From an uncultured SAR86 cluster bacterium (lineage in GTDB: Bacteria > Pseudomonadota > Gammaproteobacteria > Magnimaribacterales > D2472), in the NCBI GenBank assembly GCA_902608115.1, contig CACLMT010000005.1, forward strand, positions 1-64,000: a DNA stretch of 64,000 bases, read 5' to 3'. The position numbers were made by a program, and so were the translations under genes. The notes under the pieces are model-generated. The model had not been told where the DNA came from and searched no databases. It saw only the letters and a program-made list of their open reading frames with translations. The stretch's first letter is position 1; each line of letters starts with the position of its first letter. Below, in pieces: positions 11,792 to 21,283 of this stretch.

Positions 11792-12297
11792 TATTAAGAT
11801 TAGTATTAATTATTTTTTTCTTTTCCCCATTTACTTCTGCGCAAAATCAAATATCTATTGATTATCTTAATAATGCTTTAAAACTAAACTATTTATTTAT
11901 TGAGCGCTCATTAAATAAATCTGCGCTTAACATTGAAGAATCATCAGGAAAAATTTTTTTTAACAAATCTCAACTGGTAGTTGAGATTTTGTCCCCTTAT
12001 AAGGAGCGCTACTTAATTAATAAGACCTCCATAGAGATTCATGATTTAGATTTAGATCAAAAAAGAATAATTGATTTAAATGAACTAAATAATTCATTTA
12101 TTAATGTTTTGATTCATGGAATAAAAGAAAATTCCCCTCATTACTCTGTTACGAATATTGAGGCTGAGACAATTGAACTTAGTTTTTATGATCAATCGAA
12201 TCCAATTAAATTCTTTTTTAAGTCAGGCCATTTAAAACTAATTCGTTATACTGATTCATTAGAAGTTGAGCATGGAATTGAATTATCTTTATTATGA
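11788..12297 (+). CDS. lolA: Outer-membrane lipoprotein carrier LolA (divergent)
   Basis: Periplasmic chaperone that carries lipoproteins from the LolCDE/LolDF complex to the outer membrane. The 169-residue protein has a signal peptide ending near FTSAQ, followed by a beta-rich body with the [20 protein letters not shown] stretch typical of LolA strands. Sequence similarity is weak to the eye, so the call rests strongly on position: ftsK-lolA is a conserved gammaproteobacterial pair, and the start overlaps the ftsK stop (ATGA). Length is slightly short (about 200 with signal peptide is usual). A lolC/E and lolD pair occurs further on in the window. Confidence 0.78.
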   Translation: MILRLVLIIFFFSPFTSAQNQISIDYLNNALKLNYLFIERSLNKSALNIEESSGKIFFNKSQLVVEILSPYKERYLINKTSIEIHDLDLDQKRIIDLNELNNSFINVLIHGIKENSPHYSVTNIEAETIELSFYDQSNPIKFFFKSGHLKLIRYTDSLEVEHGIELSLL

Positions 12298-12440
12298 CTA
12301 AATTTATCCTTATTGGTTTAGGAGACATTGAAATGCTATACAATGGAAGGGATCTCAAAGCTTTGATGTATGTTTTAGTATCAATTGGTTCTTGTTTATT
12401 TGGGACGTTTATTGCTTATTCGTTATTTAAAACTTCGTAG
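12294..12440 (+). pseudogene. crcB: crcB relic with an in-frame internal deletion
   Basis: A 48-residue frame that overlaps the lolA stop (ATGA) and ends two bases before serS. Its first ten residues, [10 protein letters not shown], look like the start of a CrcB/Fluc fluoride channel. From about residue 12 onward (IEMLYNGRDLKALMYVLV and the following hydrophobic segment) it matches the last helix of CrcB, where E. coli has LLQEGRFGWALLNV. The roughly 75 middle residues, including the TTFSTF ion-pathway motif, are missing. Position supports this: crcB lies between rarA and serS in Pseudomonas and relatives. rarA is also absent here. A membrane microprotein may still be made, but it cannot form a normal fluoride channel. 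Confidence 0.7.
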
Positions 12441-12442
12441 TT

Positions 12443-13687
12443 ATGATAGATACAAATCTTCTTAAATCAGATCCAAAAAAAATTGCTAAACAGTTAATCT
12501 CAAGAAATTATCAGCTAGATATTCAACAATATGAGTCATTAGAGAAGAAAAGAAAGAAACATCAAACTGAGACTGAAGAACTACAAGCAAGGAGAAATCT
12601 TTTATCAAAAGAATATGGAGCATTAAAAAAAGAAGGAACCGAAGATAAGACCTTAAATAAAAAAATAGAAATATTAAAAAAAGATCTTGATAATTGCTCT
12701 AAAAAGCTTGCCGATATTCAATCTTCTTTAAAAGATTTTTTATTGGATATACCAAATATCCCAGCTGATTCAACGCCTATTGGAAAGAGTGAAGAAGATA
12801 ATATTAAGATTAGAGATTTTGGAAAACCTAATATCTCTGGCGGGAAGGACCATTTAGATATCACATCCCTTATAAATATTGACGTAGGAAATATTTTGGC
12901 TGGCTCAAGATTTGCAGTGTTAATTGGAAAAATTGCTAAACTGCATAGAGCATTGATTTGTTTTATGTTAGATAAAGCTGCAGAACATGGTTATGAAGAA
13001 TATTACTTACCTATGATTGCAAACACTCAATCACTTACATCTACTGGTCAACTACCTAAATTTTCTGAAGATTTGTTTCAATTAACTGATGATTATTATC
13101 TGATTCCAACTGCAGAAGTTCCTTTAACAAATATTTATAGAGATCAAATTATTCAACTTTCTGATCTACCATTTAAAATGACTGCTCATACTACTTGCTT
13201 TAGATCTGAGGCTGGTAGTTACGGTAAAGATACTAGGGGCTTAATTCGTCAACATCAATTTGAAAAGGTTGAATTAGTTCAAATTTGTCATCCTAATAAA
13301 TCTTTTGATGCTCTTGAAACTTTAACTTCTCATGCAGAAAGTATTTTACAAGAATTGAATTTACCATATCAGGTTGTAGAGTTATGCTCTAGTGATTTAG
13401 GCTTCAGTTCAGCAAAAACCTATGATTTAGAGGCTTGGATACCTAGCCAAGAAACATTTAGAGAGATTTCATCTTGTTCTAATTGTACTGATTTTCAGGC
13501 TAGGCGAGCTAAAATAAGATTCAAAGAGGATGGTATTTCTCATTTTGTTCATACATTAAATGGGTCTGCTTTAGCTGCAGGCCGAACTTTGATAGCTCTT
13601 ATAGAAAACTATTTTGATCAAAAAAACACTATTTCTATTCCCAATGTGTTACAAGACTACACAAAATTTAAAACAATAGAAGTTTAA
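12443..13687 (+). CDS. serS: Seryl-tRNA synthetase
   Basis: Class II synthetase charging tRNA-Ser. It is 414 residues, slightly shorter than usual (about 425-430). The N-terminal long coiled-coil arm that grips the tRNA spans about residues 30-105 (rich in Lys and Glu). The catalytic core shows motif 2 (CFRSEAGSYGKDTRGLIRQHQF) in part as FRSEAG and RGLIRQHQF, and motif 3 as NGSALAAGRTL near residue 376. It starts two bases after the crcB relic and ends the ftsK-lolA-serS run. A 97-base spacer with the next gene's promoter follows. Confidence 0.97.
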   Translation: MIDTNLLKSDPKKIAKQLISRNYQLDIQQYESLEKKRKKHQTETEELQARRNLLSKEYGALKKEGTEDKTLNKKIEILKKDLDNCSKKLADIQSSLKDFLLDIPNIPADSTPIGKSEEDNIKIRDFGKPNISGGKDHLDITSLINIDVGNILAGSRFAVLIGKIAKLHRALICFMLDKAAEHGYEEYYLPMIANTQSLTSTGQLPKFSEDLFQLTDDYYLIPTAEVPLTNIYRDQIIQLSDLPFKMTAHTTCFRSEAGSYGKDTRGLIRQHQFEKVELVQICHPNKSFDALETLTSHAESILQELNLPYQVVELCSSDLGFSSAKTYDLEAWIPSQETFREISSCSNCTDFQARRAKIRFKEDGISHFVHTLNGSALAAGRTLIALIENYFDQKNTISIPNVLQDYTKFKTIEV

Positions 13688-13784
13688 TATTTATTAAAAT
13701 CTTACTTAATTGCTCCTTTTAATAATGTAAAAAGAGGTATAAAATTATTTTAACGTCATTAAATTAGTTTTTTTAGGGGAAATT

Positions 13785-16700
13785 ATGAAATCATTACGTA
13801 ACTTATTCTTTGTTGCTGTGCTAATTGCTGTTCCAGCTTTTGCTCAGGAATTAACGTCTGATATAACTGGTACTGTAAGCAATTCTGCTGGTAATGCTAT
13901 TAGTGGAGCATCAGTTACCGTTACTTACACACCAACAAACTCATCATCTACGAAATCTACGAATTCAGATGGTAGATTCTCTGCTGGAGGTTTAAAACCT
14001 GGTGGTCCATACGAAATTCAAGTTAGATCGGGATCATATAACACAGAAACTATAGAAGGTTTAATTTTGATAGTTGGTGATACAAAACGTCTTACTTTTG
14101 TGCTTGAATCAATAGATGAAGTTGTGGTTGTTGCAGAAGCTGGTACGCAATTAGATACTGGTTATGGCTTTGGTACAGCTCTTACAGCAGATGATATTGA
14201 GAAAAGCGTCTCAGTAAATCGAGATTTAAAAGATTTTATTAGATTAAATCCAATGGTCTCTTTAGATGATGCTCAAGAAAATTATGAAGCTATTTCAATA
14301 GCTGGAGCTCACCCTAGAACTAATGACATTAGAGTTGATGGTGTATCTTTTAATGATGATTTTGGTCTGAATGATAATGGTTATCCAGCTCAAAGAAGCC
14401 CAATTTCTTTAAATGCTATTGAACAGCTTGCTGTAAAAGTTGCCCCAGCTTCTGTTGAATATTCAGGTTTTAGAGGCGGTGTTATTGAGATAATTACCAA
14501 GTCAGGAAGTAATGAATTTAAAGGAGAGGTCTTTAGTTATGATAGAGGCGATTCTTTAATGGGCGATGAATCCAATGGAGATGAATATAACTTTGATCTA
14601 GAAGATACTTCAGAAGGATTTTCATTTGGTGGACCAATCATAAAAGATAAAGCTTTTTTCTATGTTACTTATGAAGAAGCAACTATAGATAAGCCAATAA
14701 CCCATGGTCCTATTGGCGCAAATTTACCAAATGATATCGGTATAACACTTGCTGAGGTGGATCAAATTAGAGCTATCACAAAAGCTAAATATGGCTTTGA
14801 TTCTCTTGGTTACACAAGTAGTAATACTTCAGAGACAGAATATCTTACTTATAGATTTGATGTAGATCTTAATGATAACCACAGATTAACTTTAAATCAT
14901 AAAGAAGTAGAAAGTTCAAAATTAAATGGAGCTAATAGAAGTTACTCAAATTTTAATTTCTCATCTGCAGAGTATATTAAAGGCGAAGAAACAACTACTG
15001 ATAGCATGCTCTTAGTTTCAAATTGGACTGATAATCTTATTTCAGAGATAAGTTACTCAACAAAAGAGCAAAACACATCTCAAGCATCACCTATTGGACA
15101 AGATGCCCCTACATTTAGAATTAATAGTTGTGGTGCTGCAGGTATTCGTTGTTACATTGGTCCCGATAAATATAGAAGTGCTAACCAGTTAGCTACGGAA
15201 ACAGATTATTTTAAAGCCAAACTAACATACTATGATGGGAACCATAAATGGACCGCAGGTTATGAGAGTAAAACTTGGGATGTTTATAACGTTTTCATAG
15301 TTGCTCAAAATGGTGAATATCAATTTAATGGAATTGCTGGTTATGATAGTCAAACTGCTACTAGCTTTTCTCATAACAACTCAAGAGATTTAACTGAACA
15401 AGGCGGAGCCGCAGTTTTTGAATATGGATTAGATTCATTTTATATTCAAGATGAGATAGATGTATCTGATAAATTGAATGTCTTGATAGGTTTAAGGTAT
15501 GACCAATTTGATTCATCTGATTCACCTTCCTTGAACCAAGGCTTTAAAGATGCATATGGTTTTGCTAATGGAGGAATTGATGGTACTGATTTATTAAATT
15601 ATAGATTTAGTTTTGAATATGAAATTGATGATGTGAGCACTTTAAAAGGTTTATATGGTACTTTTTCATCAAAACTTCCAACTGTTTGGATTTCAAATGC
15701 TTATACAAATGATGGTGTAAGGATTGCAGCATATAGTCAATCTAATGCTCCTGCAGGTTGTGATCCTAAAGTAGGGGTTACAGGTACCTTGCCTGCTTGT
15801 GTGGGGCAAGCAATTCAAAATGCAGCTTTAACAGATGCAGTTGTTAACTTTATTGCTCCAAGCTTTGAATGGCCTGAAACCGAAACATTTAATTTAACTT
15901 ATGAAAGAGAGATAGGTGAATGGTTAATGACCACATCATATTTACTCTCAGATCAAGAGGAAGCTTTATATAAAATTGTTGATGGTTCTCCCTTGAAAGG
16001 TGATCAACCGCAAGTTCCAACACTAAAAGCTCCTGATGGAAGACCAATATATGATCAGACTGGTTTTTATACATATAAAGCTGGTCTTTATAATCAAGGT
16101 GGAGGTAGAAGAGAGGTCTTTTCTATAGGTTTTTCAAGATACTTTAATGATGGAGATGCATCATTTAGCATTGCATATACACAACAAGATATTGATGAAT
16201 TATGCGGAATGACATCGTCTACTGCAAACTCAAGTTATGGTAAATGTCCTGCTTCAGATTACAACAATAGAAAGCCGGCCCGTTCTATTTATGAAACTGA
16301 GCATCGCTTGATCGCTTCTTTATCATCTACTCATTATTTTTTCGGTGCTGATAAACCAACAACTTTCAATCTTTTCTTTGAAAGAAAATCAGGTTTACCA
16401 GGTACTGTATCTTTTGATACTTATTCAAGCTCATGGGCATATAAAACCCAAGCTTTTGGATATGAAAGAAATTTAAATGATGACAGTACACATCTGTTGT
16501 ATATCCCATCTGGTGTAAATGATCCAAATGTATGTTGGTACAGTTGTACTGCTCCAGATTTATCTATAGCTAATGAGACTTTAGACTTACTTTATAATGT
16601 TTATGGTCTCCAGAAATATGCAGGTCAAATTGTACCAATGGGTGCATTTGAATTCCCATATCAAACAACTTTGGATTTAAAGATTACCCAAGAGTTACCT

Positions 16701-16988
16701 GGATTTAGGAAAGATGACCTATTTATTATAACTCTTGGTATAGAAAATCTTCTTAACTTAATTGATAACAATGAAGGTGAAATTCTTTATGGTCCTTATC
16801 AAGGAAGAATTCCTGTATATGATCTTCTTTTAACCAATGATTATTCAAAATATATCTTTGGTAAGAGTGGATCAAGAGTAGATTATGCTTATGGTTATGA
16901 TAAAAGTAATCCATTTGATTTAAGTAAATCAGCTGTAAATAGTATATGGCGTGCTCAATTAGGACTAGTATATAAATTTAAGTTTTAA
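13785..16988 (+). CDS. TonB-dependent outer-membrane receptor with carboxypeptidase-regulatory-like domain
   Basis: Large (1067 residues) substrate importer of the Oar/SusC-like kind. In order: signal peptide ending PAFAQ, an immunoglobulin-like domain at about 24-110 (ITGTVSNSAGNAISGASVTV), a TonB-box-like EVVVVAEAG, a plug domain with TNDIRVDGVSFND and GGVIEIITKSGSNEFKG, and a long beta-barrel ending in YKFKF, a typical aromatic outer-membrane end. Eight cysteines occur as four close pairs (449/456, 659/672, 807/821, 917/921), all in the barrel region. The ATG has GGGGA eight bases upstream, and a TATAAA -10-like element lies at 13738. It is a single-gene unit with its own terminator. The substrate is not predictable; such receptors take up glycans, peptides or chelates. 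Confidence 0.9.
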   Translation: MKSLRNLFFVAVLIAVPAFAQELTSDITGTVSNSAGNAISGASVTVTYTPTNSSSTKSTNSDGRFSAGGLKPGGPYEIQVRSGSYNTETIEGLILIVGDTKRLTFVLESIDEVVVVAEAGTQLDTGYGFGTALTADDIEKSVSVNRDLKDFIRLNPMVSLDDAQENYEAISIAGAHPRTNDIRVDGVSFNDDFGLNDNGYPAQRSPISLNAIEQLAVKVAPASVEYSGFRGGVIEIITKSGSNEFKGEVFSYDRGDSLMGDESNGDEYNFDLEDTSEGFSFGGPIIKDKAFFYVTYEEATIDKPITHGPIGANLPNDIGITLAEVDQIRAITKAKYGFDSLGYTSSNTSETEYLTYRFDVDLNDNHRLTLNHKEVESSKLNGANRSYSNFNFSSAEYIKGEETTTDSMLLVSNWTDNLISEISYSTKEQNTSQASPIGQDAPTFRINSCGAAGIRCYIGPDKYRSANQLATETDYFKAKLTYYDGNHKWTAGYESKTWDVYNVFIVAQNGEYQFNGIAGYDSQTATSFSHNNSRDLTEQGGAAVFEYGLDSFYIQDEIDVSDKLNVLIGLRYDQFDSSDSPSLNQGFKDAYGFANGGIDGTDLLNYRFSFEYEIDDVSTLKGLYGTFSSKLPTVWISNAYTNDGVRIAAYSQSNAPAGCDPKVGVTGTLPACVGQAIQNAALTDAVVNFIAPSFEWPETETFNLTYEREIGEWLMTTSYLLSDQEEALYKIVDGSPLKGDQPQVPTLKAPDGRPIYDQTGFYTYKAGLYNQGGGRREVFSIGFSRYFNDGDASFSIAYTQQDIDELCGMTSSTANSSYGKCPASDYNNRKPARSIYETEHRLIASLSSTHYFFGADKPTTFNLFFERKSGLPGTVSFDTYSSSWAYKTQAFGYERNLNDDSTHLLYIPSGVNDPNVCWYSCTAPDLSIANETLDLLYNVYGLQKYAGQIVPMGAFEFPYQTTLDLKITQELPGFRKDDLFIITLGIENLLNLIDNNEGEILYGPYQGRIPVYDLLLTNDYSKYIFGKSGSRVDYAYGYDKSNPFDLSKSAVNSIWRAQLGLVYKFKF

Positions 16989-17000
16989 ATTTAACTAATC

Positions 17001-17031
17001 AAAAAGGGCGGTACTTACCGTCCTTTTTTTT
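17001..17031 (+). terminator. Intrinsic terminator of the TonB-receptor gene
   Basis: GGGCGGT and ACCGTCC (one G-U pair) form a seven-base-pair stem closed by an ACTT tetraloop, flanked by five A residues before and a run of eight T residues after. It lies 12 bases after the receptor stop codon and is the clearest rho-independent terminator in the window. Confidence 0.9.
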
Positions 17032-17044
17032 GCTAGAATTAACT

Positions 17045-17950
17045 ATGTCTTTTAATTCAATACCTTCTTTTTCTATGTCTAGAATAGAAGATCGCGATCA
17101 TGCAACAATTGAGGAACTTAAATTAGCTTTGATGACCCATGGTTTTTTTACAATTACCGATCATGGAATTTCAGATGATGTATTAACATCTAGTTATTCT
17201 GTAAGTAAAGAATTTTTTGCTTTACCTGATGACATTAAAAACTCTTATGCTCATCCCGAGAAAGCAGGTGCAAGAGGGTACACTCCTTATGGAAAAGAAA
17301 CTGCTCTTGGAGAAACGACTGCAGATTTAAAAGAATTTTGGCATCATGGCCCGATAGTTGATGAATTATTTGACTCAAGGATTGAAAAAAATATTGAAGT
17401 CAAAGAGATTAAAAATTTTAATTCTCAATTTGATATTCTTTTTTCGCAATTAAATAATCTAGGATTAAAAGTTCTTAGCTCTATAGCTTTAATTCTAGGA
17501 AAAAAAGATAACTTCTTTAATGATTGGGTTATTAAAGGTAATTCTCTTTTAAGATTAATTCATTATCCTCCAGTTTCTGATCCTTCTAATATCTTAAGAG
17601 CAAGGGCCCATGGAGATATTAACCTTGTTACTTTGTTGGTAGGAGCTGAAAAATCTGGTCTTGAGGTTAAAAATCCAAATGGAAAATGGATTCCAATTGC
17701 CGCTAAGAGTAAATCCATTGTTTGTAATATTGGTGACATGATGGAATTAGTGACGCGTTCAAAACTTAAAAGCACTTCGCATAGAGTTGTTGACCATAAT
17801 GTAAATGCTTCAACATCAAGATATAGTATGCCGTTTTTTCTTCACCCATCCCCTGATGTTATGCTTAGATCTATCGTTGATAACTCGTCAGAATCTGTTA
17901 GCGCACATGATTTTTTAGAAGAAAGGTTAAGGGCAATTAAGTTATACTAA
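17045..17950 (+). CDS. Fe(II)/2-oxoglutarate-dependent dioxygenase, isopenicillin N synthase family
   Basis: Non-haem iron oxygenase of 301 residues. The N-terminal DIOX_N region has FFTITDHGI, and the double-stranded beta helix carries the iron ligands as HGD (RAHGDINLVTLLVG, near residue 192) and a distal His in STSHRVVDH. The 2-oxoglutarate-anchoring Arg and Ser appear as SRYSMPFF. I chose the ATG over an in-frame TTG five codons upstream that lies within the preceding terminator. There is no clear ribosome-binding site. A TGCTAGAAT extended -10 ends five bases before the ATG, so the transcript could be leaderless. The substrate is unknown; relatives oxidise small metabolites, including nucleobases, and a nucleoside transporter gene follows three bases later. 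Confidence 0.82.
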   Translation: MSFNSIPSFSMSRIEDRDHATIEELKLALMTHGFFTITDHGISDDVLTSSYSVSKEFFALPDDIKNSYAHPEKAGARGYTPYGKETALGETTADLKEFWHHGPIVDELFDSRIEKNIEVKEIKNFNSQFDILFSQLNNLGLKVLSSIALILGKKDNFFNDWVIKGNSLLRLIHYPPVSDPSNILRARAHGDINLVTLLVGAEKSGLEVKNPNGKWIPIAAKSKSIVCNIGDMMELVTRSKLKSTSHRVVDHNVNASTSRYSMPFFLHPSPDVMLRSIVDNSSESVSAHDFLEERLRAIKLY

Positions 17951-17953
17951 TTT

Positions 17954-19219
17954 ATGGCTATGCCAACAATATTACAAATTATCATTGGCTTTATTGGGTT
18001 GGTATTAATTGCCATTCCTTTTTCTCAGAATAAATCTGCTATCAATTATAGACATATCTTAATAGCTATCATTTTTCAGGTATTACTAGCTTTTGCCTTA
18101 ATAAAAATACCATTCATTGTTCAAATATTTGCTTATCTTTCAGATGGAGTAACTGCTTTACAAGCTGCAACTCAGGAAGGATCAGAGTTTGTATTTGGCT
18201 ATCTTAGTAACCCTACGACAGCACCTTTTGAAAATTCAAGCACCGGTAATTCTATTATATTTGCATTTCAGATTTTACCTTTAATAGTTGTAATTTCTAG
18301 TCTTTCAGCTTTGTTATGGTTTTGGAACATTCTTCCTTTAATTATTAGAGCTATATCTAGGGTTTTTGAAAAATTATTTAATATTGGTGGGCCAATAGGT
18401 CTTGGTGCTACAGCTAATATTATTATGGGTCAAGTTGAAGCACCTCTGTTGGTTCGACCATATTTATCTACGATGAGCAAGAAAGAGTTATTGATACTTA
18501 TGACAGCTGGCATGTCTACTGTATCAGGCTCAATTATGATTGCATTAGTTTCAATGCTTCAACCTCAATTTCCGGAAGTAAATCTTATTCAACATTTAGT
18601 TTCTGCTTCGATACTTTCTATCCCAGCAGCAATCATGTATGCAAATATTATGATGCCTTCTTCAGAAGAGGTTACCAATTTTGTTGGGGATGAGGTGCCT
18701 AAAGTTTATGACAGTTCAATGGATGCAGTTACTAGGGGAACAAGAGATGGGTTAGAGATATGTTTAAATGTAGGCGCTATTCTAATTGCTTTTATTGCTT
18801 TGGTATCATTGTTTAATTCCATTTTAGGGATTGTTGGTGGTTGGGTTGGTTTCTCAAATTTATCCTTACAGTTAATTCTAGGATATATATTTTTTCCAAT
18901 TGTATGGTTGATGGGTGTGCCATTGGAAGAAACCTTTGCATCGGCAGAATTATTAGGATTAAAAACAGCTTTAAACGAATTTGTTGCCTATGGCGCGCTT
19001 GCTAATATTGATCCAGGAGTATTGTCTGATAGGTCAAAATTAATTACATTGTATGGACTTTGTGGATTTGCTAATTTTTCGTCTATTGGAATTTTGGTTT
19101 CGGGAATAGGTGCTATGGCTCCTGAAAGAAAAAATGACCTTATAAAGATGTCTATCAAAGCCTTAATTGGTGCAACACTAGCATCATGCATGACTGGTTT
19201 AGTAATAGGAATTTTTTAA
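17954..19219 (+). CDS. Concentrative nucleoside transporter (NupC/CNT family)
   Basis: Cation-coupled nucleoside importer in the inner membrane. The 421-residue protein starts with hydrophobic helices and shows the CNT signatures: GQVEAPLLVRPYL near residue 157 and MTAGMSTVSGSIMIALV just after, then a C-terminal conserved block containing EFVAYGAL and YGLCGFANFSSIGI. These regions form the nucleoside and sodium sites in known CNT structures. It starts three bases after the dioxygenase stop, so the pair is likely co-transcribed. Its stop overlaps the convergent ketoacyl synthase gene by four bases. Confidence 0.93.
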   Translation: MAMPTILQIIIGFIGLVLIAIPFSQNKSAINYRHILIAIIFQVLLAFALIKIPFIVQIFAYLSDGVTALQAATQEGSEFVFGYLSNPTTAPFENSSTGNSIIFAFQILPLIVVISSLSALLWFWNILPLIIRAISRVFEKLFNIGGPIGLGATANIIMGQVEAPLLVRPYLSTMSKKELLILMTAGMSTVSGSIMIALVSMLQPQFPEVNLIQHLVSASILSIPAAIMYANIMMPSSEEVTNFVGDEVPKVYDSSMDAVTRGTRDGLEICLNVGAILIAFIALVSLFNSILGIVGGWVGFSNLSLQLILGYIFFPIVWLMGVPLEETFASAELLGLKTALNEFVAYGALANIDPGVLSDRSKLITLYGLCGFANFSSIGILVSGIGAMAPERKNDLIKMSIKALIGATLASCMTGLVIGIF

Positions 19220-20328
19220 GCTTTTTCAACTAGTATCGAGCAAATTGAATATCCTGCTCCAAAGGAACAAATAATTCCTTTTTGACCTTTTTGAAGATGA
19301 TTGTACTTATGGAAAGAAATCATTGAACCGGCTGAACCAGTATTTCCATATTCATCTAGAACATTAGGCGCTCTTTCTGGAGGAAATTTGTCCCCAAGTA
19401 ATTTTTTTACGACATAGGTATTCATATTGATGTTTGCTTGATGCAACCAATATTGTTCTACCTCAAGAGGAGAAAGGTTATTTTCATCTAAATGTTCAGT
19501 AATTATCGATGCTACCATGGGCATTACTTCTTTGAAAACGCTTCGACCATTCTGAACAAAAAGGAGCTCTTCTTCAGTGTAATCTTTATTTTCAATAGCA
19601 TTCATAAAACCAAAATTATTTCTAATGTTATTTGAAAATTGGGTTTTTAATTTAGTGCTTAAGATTTTAAATTTGTTGCTTGATTTAGAATCTTTTTCTA
19701 GAACGGCTGCAGTACATACATCTCCAAATATAAAATGACTATCTCTATTTTTGTGATTGTTGTGTGCAGTTGTAATTTCTGGATTTATTACCAAAACCTT
19801 GGATGCTTTTCCAGATACTATATCTGCATACGCATTGCTAATACCAAAGGTGGTTGATGAGCATCCAACCATCATATCGTAAGCATAACCATTAATACCT
19901 AATTCATTCTGAACTTCTATTGCAATTGCAGGATATGCTCTTTGTAGGTTAGCGGTGGAAACTATTACAGCATCAATCTCAGAAGCATTAAGATTAGCAT
20001 TCTTTAAAGCTTCATTTGCTGCAATAACGCTTATTTCTGCGCAAACAGACAATTCGTTATCAGCTCTTGGTTCAATGATCGGTTTCATTATTTTAGGATT
20101 AAGCAAAGACTCTTTTTCGATTACATATCTGTTTTGAATACCAGATGCTTTTAAGATAAATTCAGTAGAAGAGGATTCTAATGGATTTAATGTTCCATTA
20201 TTTATTTCTGTTTTGTGTTCCTCATTATAAAGTTGTACGTATTCATTAAATGAATTCACAAGCTCTTCGTTCGAAACCTTATGTGGAGGCGTCCAAAGAC
20301 CAGTTCCAGAAATATATATATCTTGCAT
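19216..20328 (-). CDS. Beta-ketoacyl-ACP synthase III-like enzyme
   Basis: Thiolase-fold condensing enzyme of 370 residues, about 50 longer than FabH; extra sequence near the N-terminus (about residues 25-60) explains part of this. The catalytic triad is complete: Cys156 (MMVGCSSTTFG), His296 (YWLHQANINM) and Asn329 (YGNTGSAGS). The length resembles variant KAS III proteins such as Pseudomonas PA3286, which shunts beta-oxidation intermediates into fatty acid synthesis; that comparison is from memory. It is transcribed alone and is divergent from an alpha/beta hydrolase gene with a 16-base gap, too short for two separate full promoters without overlap. Confidence 0.85.
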   Translation of the reverse strand: MQDIYISGTGLWTPPHKVSNEELVNSFNEYVQLYNEEHKTEINNGTLNPLESSSTEFILKASGIQNRYVIEKESLLNPKIMKPIIEPRADNELSVCAEISVIAANEALKNANLNASEIDAVIVSTANLQRAYPAIAIEVQNELGINGYAYDMMVGCSSTTFGISNAYADIVSGKASKVLVINPEITTAHNNHKNRDSHFIFGDVCTAAVLEKDSKSSNKFKILSTKLKTQFSNNIRNNFGFMNAIENKDYTEEELLFVQNGRSVFKEVMPMVASIITEHLDENNLSPLEVEQYWLHQANINMNTYVVKKLLGDKFPPERAPNVLDEYGNTGSAGSMISFHKYNHLQKGQKGIICSFGAGYSICSILVEKA

Positions 20329-20344
20329 ATGTTTTCTCTATTAC

Positions 20345-21274
20345 ATGTTATTTTATATTCTTATGGAGATAATACCATTAGGTAAACATTCTGGCTTAAA
20401 TCTTGATTTTGAATTACATAAATCTATTTCAAGTGAAGTTCTTGGCGTTATACAAATATCTCATGGCATGGCAGAACATACAGGACGATATAGTTATTTT
20501 ATTGAATTCCTCAATAAAAATGGATTTCATGTATTAATTCATAATCATCGCGGTCATGGGGCTAGATTACTTGAACAAAGACTTGGGTTTTTTGGATCCT
20601 CAAATGGATGGGAGAAGGCTGTAGAGGATATAAAGATTATAAATAGCAAAAGTATTAACTTATTCCCTGATCTACCACAAATTCTATTAGGCCATAGCAT
20701 GGGTTCGTGGTTGGCAATGTCCTGTTTACAACAGGGAGGTAATTTTGATATTTTGCTATTATCTGGCTCCTCTAAACCTCGCCCTATTGAAACTTTTTTT
20801 CAAAAAATGCTTTTAAATTTTGAAATCATGAGATTAGGTAAAAAAGGTTACAGTCATTTTTTACATAAGATAATTTTTGGTGGATTTAACTCTAAATTTA
20901 AAAATACTAAAACTGATAATGATTGGTTGTCTAGAGATGCTAAGAGCGTTAAAGAATACGCTGAAGATCCATTATGTGGTTTTGTTGTATCTAATCAACT
21001 ATGGGCAGATGTTATTAATGGAATAAAAGAAGTTTTTAAATCTTCTCAGCTACAATTAATAAAAAAAGAAATACCTATATTAGTTTTTTCGGGATCTGAT
21101 GACCCGGTTGGAGGAATGGGTCAAGGAACATCTAGACTGCATGAAACCATAAAGAATATTGGTTGTAATTCTCACCTTTATTTAATTACAGGTGACCGTC
21201 ACGAAACTCTTAATGAAACAAATAAAATGAAGACTTATAATTACTTAGTTAATTTTTTAAAGGAAAATATATAA
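20345..21274 (+). CDS. Alpha/beta hydrolase, monoacylglycerol lipase / lysophospholipase type
   Basis: Serine hydrolase of the Hydrolase_4 (S33-like) group, 309 residues. HGMAEHTGRY is a family hallmark near the N-terminus, the nucleophile elbow is GHSMGSW, the Asp is in FSGSDDPVG, and the His is in GDRHETLNE. It therefore has a full catalytic triad and most likely cleaves monoglycerides or lysophospholipids. A second in-frame ATG six codons in (base 20363) directly precedes the conserved region and could be the true start; neither has a good ribosome-binding site. Two SDRs and a nuclease follow on the same strand. Confidence 0.8.
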   Translation: MLFYILMEIIPLGKHSGLNLDFELHKSISSEVLGVIQISHGMAEHTGRYSYFIEFLNKNGFHVLIHNHRGHGARLLEQRLGFFGSSNGWEKAVEDIKIINSKSINLFPDLPQILLGHSMGSWLAMSCLQQGGNFDILLLSGSSKPRPIETFFQKMLLNFEIMRLGKKGYSHFLHKIIFGGFNSKFKNTKTDNDWLSRDAKSVKEYAEDPLCGFVVSNQLWADVINGIKEVFKSSQLQLIKKEIPILVFSGSDDPVGGMGQGTSRLHETIKNIGCNSHLYLITGDRHETLNETNKMKTYNYLVNFLKENI

Positions 21275-21283
21275 AGATTTAAT

